A program made the translations under genes and the position numbers. Positions 1-6,471 of a stretch of DNA of 16,652 nucleotides are shown in pieces. The DNA lies in contig CAYOVH010000009.1 in NCBI GenBank assembly GCA_964407405.1, forward strand, positions 1-16,652, read 5' to 3'. Every line of letters begins with the position of its first letter. Position 1 is the first letter of the stretch. Below the pieces are notes generated by a model, which was given only the letters and a program-made list of their open reading frames with translations, was not told where the DNA came from and did not search any database. Origin of the DNA: JASLCR01 sp964407405 (GTDB lineage Bacteria > Patescibacteriota > Saccharimonadia > Saccharimonadales > Saccharimonadaceae).

Positions 1-94
1 GCTCACCGCTTGACGATGAGGACTCCGGCGGGTCCGGCTCACCGCTTGACGATGAGGACTCCGGCGGGTCCGGCTCACCGATTGACGATGAGGA
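1..94 (-). repeat. 36-bp tandem repeat coding SSSSSGEPDPPE
   Basis: Bases 1-36 and 37-72 are identical copies, and a third copy starts at 73 with one change that turns an AGC Ser codon into ATC Ile, then merges into poly-Ser sequence. The unit is twelve codons long and keeps the reading frame, so copy number can change without breaking the protein. The array continues beyond the window, so the total number of copies cannot be seen. Confidence 0.9.
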
Positions 95-1450
95 ACTCGA
101 CGAAGACGAGGAACTGGACGAGGAACTGGACGAGGAACTGGACGAGGAACTGGACGAGGAACTACACCCGGCAGTGACCAGAACCGGTGGGCCGGGAGGA
201 ACAGCCAAGTCCCAGTAAGTACCAACCGGGTCGCACGGGTCAAGTGGGCCACTGTATCCCTCGTCACCGCAATTCAGCACCCATTGGGTTCCATCCCACG
301 TGATGGTGCATTCAAAAAACTCGCCCGTTTCGGCGTACTCATCCGGGTTTCCTTGCCCGCCGCGCTCCAAATACACTTTGTTGCCATTCTCGAATTCGAC
401 AGTGAGGCAATCTGGAGGGTCGCAAGAGGAACTGGACGAACTGCTTGAGGGCGAGAAACTGGATGAAGAACTGGACGAGGAACTGGACGAGGAACTCGAC
501 GAGGAACTCGACGAGGAACTCGACGAAGACGAAGAACTCGACGAGGAACTCGACGAAGACGAAGAACTCGACGAGGAACTCGACGAAGACGAAGAACTCG
601 ACGAGGAACTGGTCGAAGACGACGAACTGCTCGACGACGAACTGCTCGACGACGAAGAGCTGGACGAACTGCTCGACGACGAAGAGCTGGACGAAGAGCT
701 GGACGAACTGCCCGACGACGAACTGCTCGACGACGAAGAGCTGGACGAAAAGCTATCTGGGAAACTTCCACTCCCGCCCCCACTACCACCGCCTGATCCT
801 CCGTCAGAATCCGAACTTTCGCTTCCACCAGACCCGCTTCCAGACCCTCCGTTACTTGAACTTCCGAAGGGTCCGGGATCATTGCCACCCGGGACGTAAC
901 AGTCGAACTGATCGCAGCCCGGATTCTGCGCCGTCGGCGGCGTGAAACAAATCTTCCGCTTGGACGGCACCGGGTCCACCCAGTACTGTTCGTCGGCGAG
1001 ACCGGGACTTTCCTCCGGCTTCTGCGTGCCGTCCCACCATAGGGTGTTGCCCTGCCGGTTTTGCGCGATGAGATAGTTCTCGGCTTGGAACAGCTCGACG
1101 TTGCCTCCACAGACGAATGGATTGTCACAAGTCACGACCAGCGAATCGCAGGACACCCCGGCAGACGCGTCATTGGCAAACAAGCCGCCCCCGGCCGCGA
1201 TGACCAGCAATGTCCCCGGAGGCCCGAAGGACTGGACTGAGAGCCCGGCTGCCGGGACGAACTCGGTCGCCCCTTGGAACTGTCCGGTGACGCCGGTATC
1301 GAAGTAACGGAAGCCGGGGCGGGTCTTGAGAACGCCCTCCCGGAACTGGAGGTTGACCGCGGAAGCCAGCTTGTGGGAACCCAGAAACAAGGGGTTGGAA
1401 CGCATGTCCACCCCCTGCACGCCAATCTCCAGAATGTTGACCTTCGGCAT
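1..1450 (-). CDS. Poly-serine virion protein, N-terminal 483 codons (runs off the left edge)
   Basis: The frame from ATG 1450 stays open to base 2, so the gene is partial. Residues 1-190 look like a phage connector or stabilisation-type protein: a segment near 33-50 (VNLQFREGVLKTRPGFRYFD) and a blade-like stretch near 119-142 ending in LWWDGT resemble proteins made of repeated beta blades. Residues 196-234 form a Gly/Ser linker. Residues 235-342 are 104 Ser out of 108, interrupted only by one Gly, Thr, Phe and Pro. Residues 343-429 form an 87-residue module that starts and ends with Cys and holds six Cys, with a core ITWDGTQWVLNC. Then follow 27 Ser and a repeat rich in Gly, Glu, Pro and Asp. 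The start overlaps the upstream stop in TGATG. All six Ser codons are used in the long run, which argues that serine itself is selected. The virion role is inferred from position; the exact function is unknown. Confidence 0.8.
   Translation of the reverse strand, partial: MPKVNILEIGVQGVDMRSNPLFLGSHKLASAVNLQFREGVLKTRPGFRYFDTGVTGQFQGATEFVPAAGLSVQSFGPPGTLLVIAAGGGLFANDASAGVSCDSLVVTCDNPFVCGGNVELFQAENYLIAQNRQGNTLWWDGTQKPEESPGLADEQYWVDPVPSKRKICFTPPTAQNPGCDQFDCYVPGGNDPGPFGSSSNGGSGSGSGGSESSDSDGGSGGGSGGGSGSFPDSFSSSSSSSSSSSSGSSSSSSSSSSSSSSSSSSSSSSSSSSSSSSSSTSSSSSSSSSSSSSSSSSSSSSSSSSSSSSSSSSSSSSSSSSSSSSSSSSSSFSPSSSSSSSSCDPPDCLTVEFENGNKVYLERGGQGNPDEYAETGEFFECTITWDGTQWVLNCGDEGYSGPLDPCDPVGTYWDLAVPPGPPVLVTAGCSSSSSSSSSSSSSSSSSSSSSSSSSSSIGEPDPPESSSSSGEPDPPESSSSSGE
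425..748 (-). repeat. Low-complexity tract coding a 108-residue poly-Ser linker
   Basis: The tract is built from degenerate 12-nt units such as TCGTCGAGTTCC on the minus strand. Read in the frame of the surrounding gene, 104 of 108 codons are serine, using TCT, TCC, TCA, TCG, AGT and AGC. A shorter tract of the same kind, 27 Ser codons, lies at 83-163. The other frames give Glu/Asp-rich or Arg-rich products that are artefacts of the repeat. Confidence 0.9.
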
Positions 1451-2292
1451 CAGTCGTCAGCTTCCCAGTAGTGACCGTCGGCAGCGGAAAACTTCAGGGT
1501 GAACGGACCTTCCCCAGAAGGATTGGCGAGGAAAGACGCCACGTAGGCTTTGCCGGGCAAGGGCTCGCACCCTTCGCAATCGCACCCTTCCGCCGGGGCC
1601 GGGACTTCGGTCACCACGATGAGGCCAGACCCAGCCAACCGAGAGAGACAGCGGACGATATCGGCGTCATCGCTCATCGCGATGGGCGCATAGCCGGTCA
1701 GTTCAATGGCCGGGGCCGCGGGAAGATGGCCACGCTTACAAGTGGGGACGTTTGAAACGCCGGTGTTCCGCCACTTCTTCGTCTCTGGATCGTACACCGG
1801 GATGGACTTCTCATCCGTCCTCCCGGCAATCCCATGGAGATCGCCTTGGCTGTCCGCCGTGGCCAGAAAATCAAAATCCAGCGGCTCTCCGAGAACCGGG
1901 CTCTGATTGATTCCGGGCGGCTTCCACCATTGATGCCAGAGCGTGGAGAGTTTGAGCCGGATGGAATTGACCAACCGGGCCTCCCCTTTGACAATTTGGA
2001 TGAATCCAGATCCCGTAAACCGGGCCAGTTTCCGGCCAACCCGAGCCAGCAGGGTCAGTTTATCGTCAGATCCGATGGCGTCCGCCCACGAGTTGGGGAG
2101 AGTCGTCCCGCAACTCGCGGAAGACCTGATAGCGTTCGAATCCTCGCATTTGGTCACCGGGCTCCCGTGAACACTGGAAGGCTCCGAACAATCGGGGGGC
2201 CGGTCGCATGCATGCTGGTCGCACTCCCCAATCACCGGAAGGACTTCCGGGACTTGAGGGGCAACGGCGGTAGGGTGACAGTTGCAGGACAT
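1450..2292 (-). CDS. Cysteine-rich 280-aa virion-associated protein, unknown function
   Basis: I do not recognise the family. The protein begins MSCNC and has 12 cysteines: seven in residues 3-61 (3, 5, 24, 29, 35, 49, 61), then 185, 215 and the cluster C237, C239, C242 in GCDCEGC. The middle, about 78-190, looks like a folded domain with a LARFTGSGFIQIVKG stretch and a Trp-rich HQWWKP segment. There is no signal peptide or membrane segment. The gene starts 9 bases after the fibre-like gene and its TGA overlaps the next ATG by one base, so it is probably co-translated with both. Position between a fibre and a connector-like protein suggests a head, neck or tail component. The cysteine spacing could bind metal or form disulfides; the sequence alone cannot decide. 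Confidence 0.75.
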   Translation of the reverse strand: MSCNCHPTAVAPQVPEVLPVIGECDQHACDRPPDCSEPSSVHGSPVTKCEDSNAIRSSASCGTTLPNSWADAIGSDDKLTLLARVGRKLARFTGSGFIQIVKGEARLVNSIRLKLSTLWHQWWKPPGINQSPVLGEPLDFDFLATADSQGDLHGIAGRTDEKSIPVYDPETKKWRNTGVSNVPTCKRGHLPAAPAIELTGYAPIAMSDDADIVRCLSRLAGSGLIVVTEVPAPAEGCDCEGCEPLPGKAYVASFLANPSGEGPFTLKFSAADGHYWEADD

Positions 2293-2301
2293 GGCGAGAG
2301 G

Positions 2302-4338
2302 TCAACGGACGCGGCGAGCGGAGATGTGACCGTAGGCCTCCACCGTTCCAGCGGAGAACGTCACATTTGCCGTCAGATAGATGGTCGTGGTGGACGCGAG
2401 ACTGATGCGCTTGCGGGTTGGGGTGAGGGACACCCGCTGGGTAGTGGTGGTGGTGGCCCGGTCGTCCCGGACTTCCGTGCCATCGGTCGGCACCGTGGAC
2501 GAAGTCAGATTGATGCCCGCCTGTCGGATGGTGACGGAAGCGGAAGATTCGATGAGCGTCACGATTCCTTCCACGTCCCAGTCTCCAGCAGTGAGGGAGA
2601 TGGAAGACACATTGGCCCCGGTAGCCGTGGTCAATGCCACCGGAGAATCCCCGGCGACCGTTGCAGAGACAAACTGGCCCAGCGCTCCGGCTGCCGCCGC
2701 GTCGTCCGTCGCCGTAGCCACCAGAACTCCCGTGGGGATCGTTCCGTTGGTCTGCGTCGTGAGAGCGATCGTTCCGTTCCCCGTTGGATAGTTGACGACT
2801 CTGTCCGCTGGAGCCGGAGGAAACACAATGAGGTCTTCGGAAGAACCTACTCCATGACCGATAGACGCCGAGGCATTCGCCGAGTTGACTAACACTGTCC
2901 GGGAACCGTTCGGACTGACCGTTCGCGTCGAAGAAGTGGAAGTCAGATTGCCGGAGCCATTGTACTCCGCAACCAAAGTGTTGTCCGCAGCGCCATTCCC
3001 ACCTTGAGAGGCGTCTCCGATGTCGGATGAGAGGATGGAGCCGTCCGCCTGCCCGGAAATTGCGAAAGTACCGGGGGCGTCCGGGAGCTGGTTCGTCCGG
3101 TCCTCGGTCAGATTATCCGCTCGGACGGCACCCGAACTGGGAGTCAGATTTTGGTTACGGATGGTGAAAGCGGCATGAGACAAAGCATTCCACGATTCTG
3201 CTTGAAGCATCACCCACACTTTCGCGTTGGTAACTCCATCATAGTCATCAGGACGGACGAAAAGGGGAGCATTCTCGGCCGTGGTTCCGACACTTAGAAT
3301 GTAAAAAGCTTGTGCGCCGAGAAGATTAACCACTGTCTGAATCCTGCCCGGAGCAAGATTGACCGTAGGAATGCCATCAAGATTGGATCCCCCGCCGCCG
3401 GTCAAATCCGTAATCAGGCGGTCGTAGTGGATGATCTTGTAGTCGATCTGTTCCGCATTGTTGAGAAGCTGCCAGACCGGCGGATTGACACTGATGGACT
3501 GTGCAAAGCCCCAAGGTCCGAAAGCGAACTGCCCGAGGGCGGTTGAAGGCGTCCCAGCCACCCCGGCTACCCCCGCGACGGAATTTACACTGGTCGCACT
3601 CGGAGTGACTCCTGTGGCGGAACCGTTGGCCACCGCGATGTTAAGGGTCGCATCGTTGGCCAACGCCAATTTGGTGGTGAGGGAAAAATCCGCCCCGATG
3701 TTATCCACCAGGAAATGCTCGGAGATTTGTTCGTCGGACTCCAAAGCTTCCGCCACTTTGGCGACCCATACGACAGGCGCGTCGCCCGCGGAAACCGGGA
3801 TGATGACGGTGACCGGAGCGTCCAGGAGAACCGAAGTAACCGTCACTTCGACATTACCGGAAGTGGCGATGGTGCCGTCTCCGGTTTGAAGTTCGACCTG
3901 CTGGGTGCCCGCAAAGAAATTTTCAGGCGGATTGTCCAGTTCCAAAGCGAGACCGTCGTCGATCTGTTGCTGGAGATCCGTATCCGTTTGCTGCCGGGCC
4001 GCGATCTCTTCGTCAAGGGCCTCACGAAGAACCACGCAACAAGTGATAACCGACACCTCCGTCACGTCACAGACACGCAAGAAAGGGGCGGACCCTTCGA
4101 GATCTTCGGACTCGTATTCGAAAGAGTAGGAAGTTCCCTCTTGGGGGCAATCGCCGGTCATGATCTTGACCCGGGCGACCGGAAGCTGAATCACCCCGTC
4201 GATAAATTGAGGGAAAGATGGATTCGCCCCTTGGTTGAGGAAGAGACGGACCTGATCCCCGGCTTGCGCTTCCGGACCTCCCGCTCCCGCGTAAAGGGCT
4301 CCCAGAACGACGAAATTGCGAAGAGTTAGCTTGGCCAC
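2302..4338 (-). CDS. Fibre or head-decoration protein with coiled coil and phage fibre modules
   Basis: The protein is 678 aa if it starts at GTG 4338. A GTG at 4380 is also in frame but lies inside the stem-loop after the capsid gene, so I reject it. Residues 1-100 hold all four cysteines (64, 90, 100, 101). A coiled coil follows at about 101-130. Residues 148-260 match by eye a module common in phage fibre proteins, with a DATLNIAVANGSATG stretch. The segment VNYPTGNGTIALTTQ near 515-529 is a typical fibre spacer. The C-terminal domain, about 555-678, has the SLTAGDWDVEG and TTIYLTANVTFSAGTV motifs seen at the ends of phage fibres and surface proteins, and ends ARRVR. Its place directly after the capsid gene could mean a head fibre or decoration protein; a tail or neck fibre is equally possible. 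No Shine-Dalgarno is visible. Confidence 0.75.
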   Translation of the reverse strand: MAKLTLRNFVVLGALYAGAGGPEAQAGDQVRLFLNQGANPSFPQFIDGVIQLPVARVKIMTGDCPQEGTSYSFEYESEDLEGSAPFLRVCDVTEVSVITCCVVLREALDEEIAARQQTDTDLQQQIDDGLALELDNPPENFFAGTQQVELQTGDGTIATSGNVEVTVTSVLLDAPVTVIIPVSAGDAPVVWVAKVAEALESDEQISEHFLVDNIGADFSLTTKLALANDATLNIAVANGSATGVTPSATSVNSVAGVAGVAGTPSTALGQFAFGPWGFAQSISVNPPVWQLLNNAEQIDYKIIHYDRLITDLTGGGGSNLDGIPTVNLAPGRIQTVVNLLGAQAFYILSVGTTAENAPLFVRPDDYDGVTNAKVWVMLQAESWNALSHAAFTIRNQNLTPSSGAVRADNLTEDRTNQLPDAPGTFAISGQADGSILSSDIGDASQGGNGAADNTLVAEYNGSGNLTSTSSTRTVSPNGSRTVLVNSANASASIGHGVGSSEDLIVFPPAPADRVVNYPTGNGTIALTTQTNGTIPTGVLVATATDDAAAAGALGQFVSATVAGDSPVALTTATGANVSSISLTAGDWDVEGIVTLIESSASVTIRQAGINLTSSTVPTDGTEVRDDRATTTTTQRVSLTPTRKRISLASTTTIYLTANVTFSAGTVEAYGHISARRVR

Positions 4339-4344
4339 GGCTGG

Positions 4345-4388
4345 AAAAGAATGAGGGAAGCGGTGCCGGATGTCCAGCACCGCTTCCC
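4345..4388 (-). terminator. Stem-loop terminator downstream of the capsid gene
   Basis: Bases 4355-4365 (gggaagcggtg) pair perfectly with 4378-4388 over 11 bp around a 12-base loop. On the minus strand the stem begins 9 bases after the capsid stop and is followed by TCATTCTTTT, which is T-rich but not a pure T-tract. It could end or attenuate capsid transcription, or protect the 3' end of the mRNA. It lies just upstream of the fibre gene's chosen start. Confidence 0.6.
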
Positions 4389-4397
4389 GGTTGGAAT

Positions 4398-6200
4398 TTA
4401 GGCCGTCAGGTCTTCGACCGTGACGGTGGTCGCGGCGCAGGCCAGATCATCGCCGTCCTCATTGGAGAGGGTGACGGTGAAGTTCTTCGACGGGCTGGCG
4501 GCGAAGGTCGCCAAGACCGGCACGTCAATGAAGCGCGGGGTGGTGTCGCCCGCTCCCCATGCGAGGGTGCCCGAACCGGTCGTGATGTCCGTGCCGGTGG
4601 TCGTGCCGTTGGCCACGGTGTAGTCCACGGTGGCCGTTCCCGCTGCAAGGCCGGTGCGATGCACCTCCAGACGGACGGTGTAGGCTTCGCCGAGGAACGC
4701 CGAGCTGGCTGCCGAGCAGGGAACCAAGCTGAGGACACCGGGAGTAACCTCGCCGGGATCTTCGCATTGGCCGTTCTGGGCCGGAAGCTGGTTGCACTGC
4801 TCGCATTCCGCCTGCATGCAGGGATCGGGAACGCAGGACTGGAACACCTCCGGGTTGGCCGGGCTGTTGGTGACCGGAGACTGGTCCCGCGGAACGACCG
4901 AGAGGTTGTAGCCGCTGCGGCGACCGTGGCGATAGGCGAGGAAACCAGAGACTTCCGGGTAAATCGCCTTGAACCGGAACTCGTGCCGGGCAACGAGCTT
5001 GAACTTGTCGTCATGCTCGTTGCAGGGGATGTAGGCCCCGTCCACGACGCGAACGTCGTAATTGACCCCGGAGTTGCGGCCTCCCGCTGGTTTGAGCGGT
5101 TTGATCAGCCCGTAACGCTTGAAGGAGCGTTTGTCAATATGCGGGATGAGCGTCACCATGTCGTAGGTGATGCCATCCACCGTGATGGTGTCCTGACGGT
5201 ACTGGTGGTTGGCGCGGGTGACGACGCCGCCGGTCTCACCGACTTCGTTGATCCAGTCGTAGACCCGGACGAAGTTGAAGACGGGATTGCCGCCGGACGT
5301 GCCGGTTTGACGGTAGAAACCGCGGATCGGACGTTCGTTGAAGTAGCACTTGATGTTACCCCACACGGCGTAGGAACGGCGGCGAAGCGGCCCTTCCTGA
5401 TCCACGAAGATTTCGGTGTTGTAAACCGTTCCGTCCGGATTGCGGGCAAGCTGATCGGCCTGCACAGCGTCAAACCAGTCGTCGCGGGGCATTTCGATTT
5501 CGAAAAGCCAGTCATCCGGCACGTTCCAACCGAAGCCGCGCATGGTGTGGAGGATCTGCTCACGCCATTCCTGCAACCAGAAGATCGTCACCCGGTGGGT
5601 CGGAGGAGCGACCCAACCCGCGGTCGAGACGTTGAACTGGTCGAAAGCCAGCACCGAAGAGTTCGCCTCGCCCTGCTGGATGATGAGGTTGAGCAGGTTG
5701 TCGTTGAAGTTGTCCAACCCGTAGCGGGAGAACTGGCGGCGGAAACCACGGAAGTAGGCTTCGATATGCTCGCGGCCGAGACGGTCGAGTTCGCGCACGC
5801 ACTTCACCGGAGTGTCCAGCGAGATCGCCTTGTCGATGGCGAGGCGTTCGCGGTAGCCCTGGGCGAAGTCGATGGTGCAATGCCCGTGGCAGGCGTTGTC
5901 GTCGAGATCGTTGATGTCCGTCTCGAAAATGCCGTTGGCACCGGTGAGGGTACGGGCGGTCATCTCGCCCTCCACGAGAGCACGAGGATCGTTGTCAAGA
6001 TCGCGGTAGGCGGTGGGGGCCTGACGGCCTTCACCGTAGATCACGGTCTTCTTGGAAGCGTTCCGGCGGACCACCCCACCATCCGGCACGAGGCGCAGGG
6101 CCACGCGGGGGTCGGAGTCGATCAGTTCGCGGACGAAGTCCGTGGTGTTTTCGGCTTCTTCGAAAAGAGCCGCTTTGATTTTGTCAGGATTACAGGACAT
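4398..6200 (-). CDS. Major capsid protein with a C-terminal Calx-beta-like domain
   Basis: The protein is 600 aa from ATG 6200 (MSCNPDKIK). A GTG at 6266 is in frame, but the shorter start matches two other MSC starts in the window. Identity as capsid protein is inferred from position after terminase, portal and scaffold, from length, and from a soluble mixed-fold body over residues 1-440. Residues 456-495 form a linker with six Cys (456, 461, 466, 469, 479, 495). Residues 500-597 resemble a Calx-beta domain: the pattern YTVRLEVHRTG, ATVDYTVANGT, GSGTLAWGAGD, then FTVTLSNEDG and TVTVED follows the family order. The body also has C3, C104, C108, C134, C285 and C393, and the domain has C588. 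The gene is separated from the scaffold by a terminator and a 197-base leader and is followed by another stem-loop. The domain probably projects from the capsid surface, possibly for adhesion or stability. Confidence 0.85.
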   Translation of the reverse strand: MSCNPDKIKAALFEEAENTTDFVRELIDSDPRVALRLVPDGGVVRRNASKKTVIYGEGRQAPTAYRDLDNDPRALVEGEMTARTLTGANGIFETDINDLDDNACHGHCTIDFAQGYRERLAIDKAISLDTPVKCVRELDRLGREHIEAYFRGFRRQFSRYGLDNFNDNLLNLIIQQGEANSSVLAFDQFNVSTAGWVAPPTHRVTIFWLQEWREQILHTMRGFGWNVPDDWLFEIEMPRDDWFDAVQADQLARNPDGTVYNTEIFVDQEGPLRRRSYAVWGNIKCYFNERPIRGFYRQTGTSGGNPVFNFVRVYDWINEVGETGGVVTRANHQYRQDTITVDGITYDMVTLIPHIDKRSFKRYGLIKPLKPAGGRNSGVNYDVRVVDGAYIPCNEHDDKFKLVARHEFRFKAIYPEVSGFLAYRHGRRSGYNLSVVPRDQSPVTNSPANPEVFQSCVPDPCMQAECEQCNQLPAQNGQCEDPGEVTPGVLSLVPCSAASSAFLGEAYTVRLEVHRTGLAAGTATVDYTVANGTTTGTDITTGSGTLAWGAGDTTPRFIDVPVLATFAASPSKNFTVTLSNEDGDDLACAATTVTVEDLTA

Positions 6201-6344
6201 GGTGATCGGTCGGTTAAAGAAAATAGGCGTAGTTCGCCTGGATTTCCCGTTCAACCAACGAGCCACCGAAGGTCCACAAACCCGATTCCTTCAATCCGAG
6301 GGGCGCTACGTCCTCAATAAGCTGAAAAGCGGAAAGGGCCTGCT

Positions 6345-6362
6345 GCGGGCTTGGGAGCCCGC
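6345..6362 (-). other. Small hairpin in the capsid mRNA leader
   Basis: Bases 6345-6351 (gcgggct) pair perfectly with 6356-6362 (agcccgc) around a 4-base loop. It would sit at or near the 5' end of a transcript from the candidate promoter, where stem-loops can stabilise abundant phage mRNAs. No T-tract follows on the minus strand, so it is not a terminator. Confidence 0.45.
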
Positions 6363-6373
6363 TAGGCTGGCGG

Positions 6374-6403
6374 CAGATAAGCAGCGGAGACCGGCCCCGT
6401 CAA
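6374..6403 (-). promoter_or_regulatory. Weak sigma70-like promoter candidate for the capsid gene
   Basis: On the minus strand TTGACG (6403-6398) matches the -35 box at five of six bases. An 18-base spacer leads to TATCTG (6379-6374), which matches only the first three bases of the -10 box. It lies directly after the scaffold terminator, where a new start would be needed to express the capsid gene. The -10 match is poor, so a phage-specific or host-specific promoter elsewhere in the gap is possible. Confidence 0.25.
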
Positions 6404-6405
6404 TG

Positions 6406-6441
6406 AAAAACACCCTCCTGCCGGAGAAACCGGCAGGAGGG
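6406..6441 (-). terminator. Rho-independent terminator after the scaffold gene
   Basis: Bases 6413-6424 (ccctcctgccgg) pair perfectly with 6430-6441 over 12 bp around a 5-base loop. On the minus strand the stem is followed by TGTTTTTC, giving the T-tract expected of an intrinsic terminator. It begins 30 bases after the scaffold stop and has no T-tract on the plus-strand side, so it acts on leftward transcription from the packaging genes. Confidence 0.85.
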
Positions 6442-6471
6442 CATTCGAGTCACAGACAAACACCCAGGAAA

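Larger units (their letters stand above)
6201..6471 (-). other. Intergenic leader region between scaffold and capsid genes
   Basis: This is the longest non-coding gap in the window. Reading on the minus strand it holds the scaffold terminator (6441-6406), a weak promoter candidate (6403-6374), a small hairpin (6362-6345), and about 140 further bases with no convincing gene. The last bases before the capsid ATG read ACCGATCACC, which has no Shine-Dalgarno. Confidence 0.7.

Noticed and set aside
300..899. Plus-strand frame coding a Glu/Asp-rich protein (repeated ELDE)
   Set aside because: It is the antisense of the poly-Ser tract. The minus-strand serine frame extends far beyond the repeat into non-repetitive protein and overlaps the upstream gene in TGATG.
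274..1128. Minus-strand frame coding an Arg/Pro/Val-rich repeat protein
   Set aside because: It is the shifted frame of the serine-coding gene; outside the repeat it has no protein-like composition or good start.
4339..4380. GTG at 4380 as start of the fibre gene
   Set aside because: It would place the first codons inside the stem-loop after the capsid gene, giving an unnatural N-terminus; GTG 4338 (VAKLTLRNF) is better.
6201..6266. GTG at 6266 as start of the capsid gene
   Set aside because: The extra 22 residues look like translated leader, and MSCNPDKIK resembles other starts in the window.
4659..6320. Long plus-strand open frame opposite the capsid gene (553 codons)
   Set aside because: It mirrors the codon positions of the capsid gene; long antisense frames are common in GC-rich DNA, and its composition is not protein-like.
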